NCBI GenBank assembly: GCA_030770535.1
Contig: JASVEC010000025.1
Coordinates: forward strand, 1-64,000
Source of the DNA: Batkoa obscura
Lineage: Eukaryota; Entomophthoromycota; Entomophthoromycetes; Entomophthorales; Batkoaceae
Length of the DNA stretch: 64,000 nt
Direction of reading: 5' to 3'
The notes below the pieces were generated by a model that worked only from the letters and a program-made list of their open reading frames with translations, was not told the DNA's origin and did no database searches. This document shows, piece by piece, positions 9,134 to 18,457 of the stretch (position 1 is its first letter; every line of letters starts with the position of its first letter). The translations under genes were made by a program, and so were the position numbers.

Positions 9134-11040
9134 TTTTAAGATATGATATTAATTTAGTATGAAATAGATTTGTTTTTAATTTAATAGTTAGTTGGTAGAT
9201 TTATCACAGTATTTATATCTTTCATTATACTTAATAAAATTAAGCGATATAATTTTTTTAATTTTTTAGTTTTATTCTTAGTTTCTAATTATCCTTTAAG
9301 GCCCCAAGTTATATTTATTTTTATATACTAAATTGTATATTTAAATACCCTTTATTCCATTTATTATGGATGATATATTAAATCTCTTTCATCATTCATA
9401 TGTCTTTATAGATTTCATTTCTATATACCATTATACCACTTTTATCATATTATTTAAATGAGACTAATAGTTCAATAGTTTTATCTTCATATCATATCAT
9501 AAATATATTTAAAGTACAGCTTTATCATTCTATTTTAACATTTATTTATTTTATAATGTTTCATAGATAATTTTAACTTGCTTTAGAGGACAAGTTAATT
9601 TATTAACTAACAATTATTTTCATTCAAAAAATAAACCATTATTGAAATTTTATATGTATATTTTAATAACAAACAATATTTTAATTTCAAATATTGTTAG
9701 TTTTATATTAGATAATTACTATATTTGACTATTTCTATCAATATTGATTTTTTAACCCTTAATGCTATTTTTTTTAACGGTTTTCTAAGCTTATTTTAAC
9801 TGAACATTAGTACTTTTGTTTTATATTAACATTTGCATTGAAATCTTTTGTTTTAATTAGCATTCATATTTAATAAAATTCAAAGATTCTATTTTAGAAC
9901 CTCTAATAACTTTTTTAAAGATAATGAATGCATCAACGCTAGAAAGGGTATTAAATTTTTTTTTAAAATGGTAACTAAATTTATGTGTTATGAAAAGGTT
10001 CTAAAATATTCAAAGAATTTGCTTAAATCTTAATTAACTTTTTTATTTGATATTAATCAAACACTTGATGTTATTAATTTGAAAATTCTATTGAAATAAG
10101 TCCATTATCAAAAGAAACAGATTAAGCAAAGTTATCAATTTAAAAGATATAAAAGTTCAACAATGAGAGTATTAAAGTTGATCTTATTTTAAATGAAAAT
10201 TTCAGTTATTGTTTATAAACATGATATTATTTTAATATAAATAATAGTTTCCAATTAAGAGGTTTTTTTATTAAAATTGAATTTTATGATTTTTTTCAAA
10301 TTCAAGTTCCAACTTTTAATACCTTTTTAACAATTGATAATTTTCAAACAAAACATATCATCCAGGTGAATTATAGTAAAATAATTATTAAGTCATTAAT
10401 ATTAAAAAAAGTAATATTTATTTTCTACTAAGATATTTTAATAGAATAATAGAATCGATAACTCATAATACTATTGTCATCAAAAAGTTTAGTATCTAAG
10501 ATAAATGCTTTTGAAGCAAATAATATATTTAATAAACAGTCTTTAAATATAGTCACTATTTTTTATAGAAAAATTCTAAATGTCAACAACTTCGAAATTT
10601 TATTTTTACAAATTAAATTATTAAAATGTAATCCGGTTTATTATTCTGTTAATTCTGAATTCTAAATTGAGTGATTTTTAGGATCAAATGAATATTATGG
10701 TTCAATAAAAAAACTACGTATATTTCAAATTAGCTGTTTATTTTAAATAAAAATTTAATTTAAAATTTTAAACTTGCTACTTATTTATAAAAGCTAAAGA
10801 CCAAAAGAGAAACCGAGTATTAAAAAATGATTATCTAAATAAATTATTGAAATACATATAATAGTAACTGTTTAATTATATTATCTAGCTATTGAATTTG
10901 AATTTGAATTTTAAAATATTCTCTTTTTTGAAACTTCCTTTGAATTCAATCCCAAAATTTTTGATTCAAAAGGTTCCCATAATGTTTTAATCCAAATCAA
11001 TCAATTAGTCTGAATAGAGCTAAATCTTATTTAATTGGCT
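9134..11040. other. AT-rich spacer, nothing recognised
   Basis: Upstream of the 8678 gene (its TATA box is at 9209-9217). No gene, MITE-like copy or RNA gene is seen until the snoRNA host region. The 63-codon frame at 10474-10665 begins with TTG, has biased AT-driven composition and was rejected. Confidence 0.5.
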
Positions 11041-11191
11041 AAGATTTGTAACTAAAAGCTTAGTTCTATCCCACAACGAAAATATAAAAATATATTTCTT
11101 AGCTAAGGTTAATATGTTTATATTTAATCTAAGTTTATTCGCTCCTAAATCAAGTATATAATGTAAGTTAATTTCTTTACCTATGTTTCCA

Positions 11192-11276
11192 TATGTGATG
11201 ATACCTATTCAACCATAGAACTAATTGTATGATCATTAATGATTTCAACCTTTTACATGCATCACCAACTGAAGAT
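11192..11276 (+). ncRNA. C/D box snoRNA 1 (paralogue of snoRNA 2)
   Basis: C box GTGATGA at 11195-11201 and D box CTGA at 11269-11272, about 75 nt apart, inside the first intron of the host region. It shares the blocks ACCATAGAACTAA and TAATGATT with snoRNA 2, and its guide before the D box (ACATGCATCACCAA) resembles snoRNA 2's with mismatches. It is therefore a diverged tandem duplicate whose target may be the same or changed. Confidence 0.65.
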
Positions 11277-11416
11277 TATTATGATAATCAAATACTTTAT
11301 TGATCATTTTACTAATTTAATTTTATTAGATGTTAAACACAAAGACATTATTATTGCACTGTTATAATAACTAAATGGTAAGTAATATGTTTCATTTAAA
11401 TTCAGAATAGAATGTT

Positions 11417-11508
11417 GGCGTTGATGAATGCAATTAACCATAGAACTAAGAATCTAATGAGAGCAATCACTAATGATTACAATTCAATGCATGCACCACT
11501 CTGAGCCA
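11417..11508 (+). ncRNA. C/D box snoRNA 2 (U32/snR40-like, 18S guide)
   Basis: C box TTGATGA at 11421-11427 and D box CTGA at 11501-11504. The sequence just before the D box (CATGCACCACT) is complementary to the conserved 18S segment AGUGGUGCAUG. That segment is methylated under U32 in animals and snR40 in yeast (yeast G1271, numbering from memory). The fifth base before the D box faces a G, as the rule predicts. It sits in the second intron of the host gene. Confidence 0.75.
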
Positions 11509-11600
11509 GATTCTATTTATTATAAATAATTTTATTTTAAACATATATTAATATTCTTTTATTAGATGTAAGTAATAATTTCAATTCTTATTCTATTCAT

Positions 11601-11700
11601 CAAAATGATGAAAAGATTTGAGCACTGGGCTCTGAATAGTTCTGAAGATAAGCTCTATATTCCTATCCAAAGACATTCAAACCGGATAGTTACTGATATT
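11601..11700 (+). ncRNA. C/D box snoRNA 3 (snR76-like, 25S guide)
   Basis: C box ATGATGA at 11605-11611, D' CTGA at 11632-11635, terminal D CTGA at 11693-11696. The guide before D' (GAGCACTGGGC) is complementary to the conserved 25S/28S segment GCCCAGUGCUC. In yeast snR76 directs methylation of a C there (C2197, numbering from memory); the fifth base from D' indeed pairs with a C. The guide before the terminal D box is unassigned. Confidence 0.72.
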
Positions 11701-11818
11701 TTTATTAATATCATTAATTTTTATTGAGAATATAATTCTAATTTATACTCATTAGATTGTAAATTATAATTCAAATGTAATAAGGTAGGTATTTATTTTG
11801 ATTATTAATTTTTTAATT

Positions 11819-11901
11819 TTGCGTGATGATTGATTTTCTGTCAGTTCTGCTTCTGATGCAAGTATGAAGCTAATAAATCTCTTACCAAATTATCTGATGA
11901 A
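11819..11901 (+). ncRNA. C/D box snoRNA 4 (U38/snR61-like, 25S guide)
   Basis: C box GTGATGA at 11823-11829, D' CTGA at 11853-11856, D CTGA at 11894-11897. The guide before D' (CAGTTCTGCTT) is complementary to the conserved 25S/28S segment AAGCAGAACUG, the site methylated with U38 or snR61 (yeast A1133, from memory). The fifth base faces an A, as expected. It lies in the intron with donor GTAGGT. Confidence 0.75.
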
Positions 11902-12039
11902 TTGAATTTTTATTAACTGTTATCTTTGAATAATTTATTAATTTTCTATTATAGATATCCTAATGTATAGTTTGAAACTAAACATATAATGACTCATATA
12001 ATTCTTTAATGTAAGTATTTAGTTTAATTCTATATTAAC

Positions 12040-12110
12040 TCAAATGATGATCAATTCCGTGTTTCACCTGAAACTTTAATGATTACTAACCCCTTTTCAA
12101 CCTGATTTTA
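12040..12110 (+). ncRNA. C/D box snoRNA 5 (25S guide)
   Basis: C box ATGATGA at 12044-12050, D' CTGA at 12068-12071, C' ATGATTA and D CTGA at 12102-12105 give complete C/D'/C'/D architecture in 71 nt. The guide before D' (TCCGTGTTTCA) is complementary to the conserved 25S/28S segment UGAAACACGGA, where adenosines are methylated in yeast and animals (snR39/U51 or snR60 region). It lies in the last intron of the host gene. Confidence 0.78.
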
Positions 12111-12250
12111 TTTAATCAATATAATTATCTAAGATAATGTATACTAATTATTGTTATTAGGTTCTACTATTGGTATACCACTAACCGACAACCTTAATAA
12201 TTGTTTAACTAGTTTATTAAAAATAAATATATTTATTGCTTATTTTTGTA

Positions 12251-13316
12251 TATATCTATTTTCATAATTGAATCCTTACATATCTTTAATATTTCGTTTG
12301 TAAAAATAAAACCTGTTTTTTCACAGCTTTAATGATAGTGCAAAAATTCTACTCAAATGTAGCAACTGTTTAGAGGTTATTTCTAACTATTTTCATTTTT
12401 CAAGCGTAAAAATTAAACAGATTATTAACTAAATTAATAAAAAACATCTCATCAGCATGCTTGACATTCAACATATGGGGGTGTCTTTTTGGCTTCATCA
12501 CTTTTTCTATTTTTAAGCGCCATTTGAGTGGAAAAATTGGTAGTAAAATTCTTAAACACAAATACATCCCCATATAATAAAATTGTATTAAAAATTGGTT
12601 CTAAAATATGCATAGAACTAAAAGATTTGTTGCAAATAAAAACTTATTTTTTGAATCAAAAAACTAGTTACTTACAGGAAAATGTAATACGCTAGAAGGT
12701 AGTATTAAGTTTATAGATTTTAAAAAAATAGGCAGCTATCTCTCTCTGTCCTCTAAAATAAGCTTATATTGTAAATTCAACTTGGATAAAGATAAATAGG
12801 ATTATTAATAACGTAGGCATTCATCAGGGGTTAAATCAAAAGCTAAATTAATAAGTTTGCATTTATTATTTACATAAGATAAAATTACTTTTGTGAGACT
12901 ATTTTTAAAAGTTAGTACACCTAATTTAAAGTCTTTATGGTTTTTTTTACTAAACTCAAAGCTTGGCCATGTAAATTTTTTTCTTTCCCCTCTTTTTTAT
13001 TAGATAATTTTTTTAGCATAACTTCAATAATGTATTTTAAATATGGTGAAAAGAGTTAGAAGATCATTAAAAGGAAAAAATTGGGATTCTGATTATTAGT
13101 AACAATAATGGTAGCAGTAATAGTAATAGTAATAGTAGTGTTTTTTTTTTAAAACTAAACTTTGATTTCAGTAATATAATAAAATGGGTGCATAATTCAA
13201 TCAGTAAAATTAAAAAATTGACAACTTTACGATTTTTTAAAAACTTGGCGTTGGGATTACTTGACTACAAAATTTAAAAAAAGTCAAAAATTCATCCCTA
13301 AATTAATATGATAACT
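12251..13316. other. Spacer with MITE-like copy 6, no gene
   Basis: Separates the snoRNA host gene from the sixth Gly-rich gene. Only one MITE-like element and short TA-rich runs are seen. Confidence 0.5.
12474..12574 (-). mobile_element. MITE-like short inverted-repeat element, copy 6
   Basis: Intact ends TATGGGGGTGTC and ATACATCCCCATA, followed by another TA, consistent with insertion at a TA dinucleotide. The core reads TTTTTAAGCGCCATTTGAG. Confidence 0.8.
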
Positions 13317-13420
13317 ACTCCAACTAACAGTTGTAATTTGGGGTGGATTCTATTTAGCAAAAGTATCCATATACAAAATTACTACTATTACATATCAATA
13401 ACCCATCCCATAAATACTCC
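13317..13420 (+). promoter_or_regulatory. Family promoter of the 13507 gene
   Basis: ACTCCAACT ... TTTGGGGTGG (13317-13346) and CATAAATACTCC (from about 13409) recur at the same distances (about 163 and 97 bp) as before the other plus-strand family genes. The flanking sequence is unrelated, so the conserved parts are probably functional. Confidence 0.6.
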
Positions 13421-13506
13421 AACTCAACTCTCATAATAATTATCAAAAAATTATTACTATTATTATTATCTAATACTTAACAACACCTACAATACAGTCT
13501 ATTAAA

Positions 13507-13902
13507 ATGAATAAATTAATCATCAATCTTACTATTCTCTCTTTTATTACCGCTGCTTCTACTTTAGTTAAACGTGAAGCTGACGGACTTGATTTAGGTT
13601 TAGGTTTGGATTTGGGCTTAGGAGGTGGCAAGCATGGCTCAGGTTCAGGTTCAGGTTCAGGTTCAGGTTATGACGTTGGATCAGGGTCAGGATCTAGTTA
13701 CGGTTCGGGCTCAGGTTCAGAATCTAGTTACGGCTCAGGATCTAACTACGGCTCGGGCTTGGGCTCAGGATCTAGCTATACTCCAGATTCTGGCCATAGT
13801 TCAGGCCATGGATATAGTCATGGCGGTTTAGGCTTAGGAGTAGGAGCTGGAAAAGGAGGACTTGGATTAGGACTTGCAGCCGGTGTTGGACTTGATCTCT
13901 AA
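13507..13902 (+). CDS. Secreted Gly-rich repeat protein (GSGSG/GLGLG type)
   Basis: Intronless, 131 residues, the most distant full copy of the family by position. Signal peptide (MNKLIINLTILSFITAA), then STLVKREADG with Lys22-Arg23 and Glu-Ala. The mature part begins with GLDLGLGLDLG, continues with GSGSG blocks interrupted by SSYGSGS units, then a His-rich stretch (GHSSGHGYSHGG), and ends with GLAAGVGLDL, the same C-terminal signature as the 2218 protein. Synonymous codons differ widely from the 2218 and 4164 genes, so it is an older paralogue kept under similar amino-acid constraint. No membrane segment and no cysteine. Role unknown. Confidence 0.83.
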   Translation: MNKLIINLTILSFITAASTLVKREADGLDLGLGLDLGLGGGKHGSGSGSGSGSGYDVGSGSGSSYGSGSGSESSYGSGSNYGSGLGSGSSYTPDSGHSSGHGYSHGGLGLGVGAGKGGLGLGLAAGVGLDL

Positions 13903-14022
13903 TTATTAGCATTTGATTTATTGCTTATAGTTAACTAATTTTTAACTTTATCAAAATAAAGTTTACCTCTATTTCATCAATGTTGAATGATATTCTATTG
14001 ATTATTTACTCGATAAAATTTA

Positions 14023-14125
14023 TATGATGATGTATTTTTATATTAAGAATTTTACTAGCAATTTTTCCACCAAATTGCGCTTAAAAAATGAAAAAAATGA
14101 TGAAGCCAAAAAAAACACCCACATA
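14023..14125 (+). mobile_element. MITE-like short inverted-repeat element, copy 7
   Basis: Starts TATGATGATGTATTTTTA, ends AACACCCACATA, with the core CAAATTGCGCTTAAAAAA. Confidence 0.7.
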
Positions 14126-14496
14126 TCAATATCAGTAAGTAGTGATGTTACAAATTAAACATTTAATTTAAATTCAATAGATTTACGATATTGCTATTTA
14201 GAATGCACTATAAGGATCAAATTCACTTGTATTTAATACTGTGAATGTATACGAATAATATGATATATTGTTCGAAAAATATTAAAATTTAATCAATTTA
14301 TGAAAGGGCATAGAATTATACTAATATTATTTAATTATATATTTGTTCATTTCAAGATTGCTACCTTTGCTAAACCATAAATGAGTTGTTTAGCAGCATT
14401 TAGCTCCAAATATTTCATACAAAAGTAGCGAAAGTTTAGTGTTAAGTAATAGCATATTATAAGTATTAATACACATATCAAACTCGAATTTAAATA

Positions 14497-14596
14497 TATC
14501 GAGGTGTTTTTTGGTTTCATCGCTTTTTCCATTTTTTAAGCACAACTTAGTGGAAAAATTGCTAGTAAATTCCTAAACGAAAAATACATCCCCATA
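14497..14596 (-). mobile_element. MITE-like short inverted-repeat element, copy 8
   Basis: Starts TATCGAGGTGTTTTTTGG, ends TACATCCCCATA. It sits immediately upstream of the Maf-type gene. Confidence 0.7.
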
Positions 14597-14671
14597 TTGA
14601 TTTTTAAATCCCAAGCATCAAATTTGAACTCCGAATTTCCTTTTTTAAAATCTTTGACTAAAAAAACTCCA

Positions 14672-15554
14672 ATGATTTATTCCATCTATCCAGGACTCAA
14701 AGACTATACGATAGTATTAGCCTCCTCCTCACCAAGAAGAAAAGAATTATTAGAAAAAATTGTAATCAAAAATTAAACTTATTTTATTACTTTAACTAAT
14801 TACTTTATTTATCAAAAGGGTTTAGAGTTTCAAGTAAAAGCTTCCAATTTCGCTGAAGATTTAAACAAATCCGATTACTCCCCCATCGACTATTGTCAAA
14901 AAACGGCTTATTTAAAGACATTGGATGTATATGATAGGATTAAAGTAACATCATTAAAGCAATCAATTAACGTTATTCTAAAAAATCAATAATGTCTATT
15001 ATTATAGAAAGATATAACAAAACCATTAATCATTATAGGGAGCGACACTGTTATATTAAAAGATAATAAGATATTGGAAAAACCAAAGAACAAATCAAAT
15101 GCTTTAACAATGCTTACTTCACTTTCAGGGAGTACACATCAAGTGATTACGTGTCTTTGTTTAATTGTAAGAAAAGAATTTGAACTTCAGGAAATTAAAG
15201 AATATCAAAAGATCAATAAAACAGAAGTGACTTTTGATCACATTGATGAAAAAGAGTTAATGGCCTATATTGATACCGAAGATCCATTGTAAGTCTTTAT
15301 TTTTATTTATACTATTTTTTATATGAATATAAAACTAATTTGTAACTAAATTTAAAAAGAGATAAAGCAGGTGGATATGGGATTCAAGGTCCAGCTTCTA
15401 TTTTTATTAAAGAAATTAAAGGAGATTATTATGGTGTGGTAAGTGATTTTTTATGTATTTTTTAATATGATATTGAGATATGTTTTTTTTATGATAGATG
15501 GGGTTTTCATTAAACACATTTTATACTATGTTGAAGGAAGTGTTCAAGAAATAA
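14672..15554 (+). CDS. Maf-type nucleoside triphosphate pyrophosphatase
   Basis: Five exons (14672-14761, 14819-14944, 15008-15288, 15360-15438, 15498-15554) give 210 residues, the usual size of the Maf/HAM1-like family. These enzymes hydrolyse non-canonical or excess NTPs (dTTP, UTP or modified bases) to the monophosphate. The N-terminal signature [15 protein letters not shown] (residues 16-30), the GSDTV segment with its catalytic Asp, and the late [13 protein letters not shown] block are all present. Introns are 57-71 bp with GTAA donors and TTAG, AAAG or ATAG acceptors, and reading phase is kept throughout. A MITE-like element lies about 75 bp upstream. Substrate choice cannot be read from the sequence. 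Confidence 0.85.
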
Positions 15555-15981
15555 ATAAGAGCGTTGTTTCAGCTGAAGATAAGTTATGAAGGTTACTAAA
15601 GTTGACGTTTTGGATAAAATATTCTATAAAATAAAATACAATAGATTCAATTATAAATATGGAAATGTTTTTAATGTTAATGAATTAGCCCAATAGTCTT
15701 TTAAAATCTTGTTGCTGTATTGATAACGGATAAAGCAATAAAAATAGACTAATATTAGATTGATAAATATTTTAATATTATTACGAGTAAACAATTTTTT
15801 AAATATAATATTAAGATCAATAAACGTTTTATTTTTATTTTGTTTTGCTTAGTTCACTTCAATATTGAAAGCTTTTGATTGGCTGATATACTTCAAATGA
15901 CAAAATCTTTAAAATATCGTAATTTCAAAACTCTAAAGCTCAAAAAAATTTATTCATCTTTTACTTTTGACAATAAACAAA
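15555..15981. other. Spacer with rhomboid gene promoter
   Basis: Contains a GATTGG (CCAAT-type) box at 15877-15882, 100 bp before the rhomboid start. Nothing else is seen. Confidence 0.5.
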
Positions 15982-17023
15982 ATGATAAAATTTCCAGTAA
16001 ATTTAATTAAGAATAAAATACTGGGTGGATCTTTAAAGGCAAATCCAATTTCCAATGTTAAATTAAATTTTTTTTCCAATGTAAAATTGTTAAATGTAAA
16101 ACCCACACTAGTAGCACCAATTAAACCAAGTCAATTTATACAATCCAGATTCTACCGAGTATATAATCAACGCCCCCAAACTCTCATTAGCACCCTTAAA
16201 AACCGTTTTCAAAACCCAGATGCCATCGCTTATACTATCATAGGCGCTAACGTCGCTGTATTTCTTATCATTCAACTATTATATTTAGAAAAAGATCAAC
16301 GAAAATTAATGAGATTAAGATATTGGGTCCATAATAACTTATGTATCTCCTATAATAATATTCAACAACATAGATATTGGACATTGTTAACAAATGGCTT
16401 TTGTCATGAAAACTTTGGCCATTTTTTAACGAATGTTATTACATTGTATTTTTTTGCCTTTCCAGTAAGTTTATTTATTAGTTTATGATGATTTGAATGA
16501 ATGAGGGATTAATTTTAATATTATTTATAGGTATTACATTCCTTAGGTACTAAACGCTTTTTAACTTTATATATTAGCTCTGGTTTATCAGCTTCCATTT
16601 TATTTTTAACATTTTTTAACAAAGAACCCACTTTAAGAAATCAAGAGAGATCTAAATATGTAACAAGTTTAGGGGTAAGCAAAGAAAATATTAAGTTTAA
16701 TATACACCAATATTAATATTATCTTTAATTAGGCCTCTGGACACACAATGGGCTTATTAACTTATTTTGCTTTAAAATACCCCTTTGAACAAATCATCTT
16801 ACTTTTTATACCAATGCCAGCAATTTTACTAGTTGGTGGTTATATAGTATATGATTTATTTTCATTTAATACAAAAGAAAATACCATGTTTGGTTTAAGA
16901 ATTAATCATATTGGCCATCTTGGTGGAGCTTTAGCTGGAGCTTTAATGTTTCTTTGGACTAAAAGAATACCTCCACAAATGAGGTATGGAAGTAATAATT
17001 TAAAATGGCGTGGAAGAGGATAA
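15982..17023 (+). CDS. Mitochondrial rhomboid-family serine protease
   Basis: Three exons (15982-16464, 16531-16674, 16733-17023) encode 305 residues. The first 60 residues are basic and poor in acidic residues, with many Lys, Asn and Leu, like a mitochondrial presequence. The rhomboid core follows: hydrophobic segments, WTLLTNGFCHENFGHFLTN (residues about 132-150), the catalytic serine motif GASGH, and the catalytic histidine in NHIGHLGG. Both members of the Ser-His dyad are present, so it should be active. PARL/Pcp1-type enzymes cleave inner-membrane proteins such as cytochrome c peroxidase and dynamin-like GTPase precursors. ATG at 15982 was chosen because an upstream in-frame TTG is not credible. 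It converges with the GPI protein gene, 95 bp away. Confidence 0.88.
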
Positions 17024-17117
17024 AATAAAATAAATAATAATATTTTTTGTATTTTTATTTTAATAATATATAATTTTTATGATAATTTAAAAGATAGGTA
17101 TAAAATATAGAATTATT

Positions 17118-17917
17118 TTAACCAACAGTTAAAAAGAAAACAAACAATAAACCATTTAAAATAGTAATTGGAGAACTTAAACTACCATTGGAAAATATAG
17201 AGGGTACCTTTGAACTTGTAGCTGTATTTGAAATTGAAGACTTCTTTTTACTATGATTATTATTGTCTTCTACAGTACAATTTTTGGAATTAGCACAGCC
17301 AATTGAACAAGAAGCATTGGAACCACAACGTAATTGACAACTTCTAATAGTTTCAGTACACGTAACAAATTCAGCTGGGAAAGTATAATCTATTAAAAAA
17401 AGTTAATAAATCTGAATATCATTTATAAAAAAACAAATAATAAACTTACTTTTAGTACTTGGTTGTACCCCATTATTGCAATAACAACGCCATTTAAAAT
17501 CAGCTGTATTACATTCATTAACCACAGCAAATGATTGAATTTCTCCACATACATTATCACAAAAATTCGTTTGATTTTGACATGTTTCTTCACGTACACT
17601 ATCCGAGATATCATCCTCTATTTAGAGATAAGATTAGTATGAATTATTATGTTATTTTATTATTATTATGTTATTGGGTATATGGATATATGTGGAGAGA
17701 CTATGGTGATAAAATACTTACTTTGTATTGATCCAGTAGGTTGATGATAAGTAGCTAAATCCGAAGGTTCCAAAGTAGGACTTGGAGTCAACAGAATTGG
17801 ATTAGCATTTGATACTACTGGACTTGTTACAGGTACTTTATTTACTACCGTGTTATTGGTTTTTGATGTAATGCTTAGAGCGAAATAAAAAGATAATAAT
17901 ATTATATTAAATTGCAT
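17118..17917 (-). CDS. GPI-anchored cysteine-rich cell-wall protein (DUF7707-like)
   Basis: Three exons (17722-17917, 17450-17617, 17118-17389) encode 211 residues. Residues 1-18 are a signal peptide. A Ser/Thr/Pro-rich spacer follows, then a domain with about ten cysteines (CQNQTNFCDNVCGE, WRCYCNNG, FVTCTETIRSCQLRC, CSIGCANSKNC). A Ser-rich stretch and a hydrophobic tail (ITILNGLLFVFFLTVG) complete a GPI-anchor signal. The pattern CxNxTxxCxxxCG, CxCxxG and CxxxxxxCxxxC resembles the fungal DUF7707 family of GPI-anchored surface proteins; this is from memory of the family. Small Asn-rich sequons suggest glycosylation. Role at the cell surface unknown. Confidence 0.75.
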
Positions 17918-18457
17918 TAGATTTTGGTTTTTAGTTGATTAAAAGAATAAATAACCGAAGTTGGTTATCTTTTATATTAGTTTTTAGTTTGGAGTATATG
18001 GACGTTTCTCTTTCATTGACTTTTAATCTCGATAACATACCCATTTGAATCAAATTTTGGACCGTTGTAATGATTGAAGTTCAAAATTATTTCTATCTAA
18101 TTGCTAAAAAATTATGGATTAGCCCAAAAAAAAAAATTCGAAAATAGCATTTGAAATTTTTAGTGCTCAAGATTAAAAAAATAAAATAAAATAAAATAAA
18201 ATAAAAACATAGTAAATAAAAAACCTATTTTTTTATAAGCAGTCAATTTAAAAAGTTATAAATTTAGTAACCCCGTTGAGGAAAAACAATTTTGAAAACA
18301 TGCAAAAGTAAAAGTGGCAATTTTAAGATTGAGAGGAAAGGAGGAGTAGGGAGATGAAGAGATCCGTTGAGTATCTCTACTATATTACAGGTAAAAAGGG
18401 AAACAAGTTTTATCTTAGAAACTAATATAAAATAAAACTTACTACATGTTCACCTTT
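17918..18457. other. Spacer between GPI protein promoter and AHCY 3' end
   Basis: Holds a short AAAAT microsatellite (about 18176-18206) and a purine-rich stretch at 18325-18365. No gene is seen. Confidence 0.5.

Larger units (their letters stand above)
11041..12250 (+). ncRNA. Non-coding snoRNA host transcript with five snoRNA-bearing introns
   Basis: Five C/D box snoRNAs follow each other on the same strand. They are separated by strong splice signals: donors GTAAGT at 11163, 11378, 11568 and 12011 and GTAGGT at 11785, and acceptors ATTAG or TATAG ending at 11329, 11565, 11755, 11954 and 12160. The implied exons are tiny (48, 2, 29 and 56 nt) and encode nothing. This is the layout of snoRNA host genes such as vertebrate GAS5 or UHG, known by analogy. 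An ATTGGCT (CCAAT-type) box near 11033 resembles those before other genes here. The first exon start and the poly(A) site are not defined, so the outer limits are approximate. Confidence 0.65.
13903..14671. other. Spacer with two MITE-like elements
   Basis: Holds MITE-like copies 7 and 8 in opposite orientations. Copy 8 ends only about 75 bp before the start codon of the Maf-type gene and so probably lies in its promoter or leader. The reverse-strand frame at 14347-14532 reads through copy 8 and is not a gene. Confidence 0.55.

Noticed and set aside
9752-9955. Possible third TTAA-ended element (TTAACCCTTAATGC ... AAGGGTATTAA)
   Set aside because: The two ends match too weakly and lack a TTAA at the right boundary.
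10474-10665. 63-codon frame
   Set aside because: Starts with TTG, random-looking composition, no neighbours or splice signals.
14347-14532. Reverse-strand frame of 61 codons
   Set aside because: It reads through MITE-like copy 8; similar frames at 5201, 22531, 24045 and 59038 have the same cause.
16465-16530. C/D box snoRNA in the first rhomboid intron (TTATGATGATTTG)
   Set aside because: A C-box-like run is present, but no D box follows within the intron.
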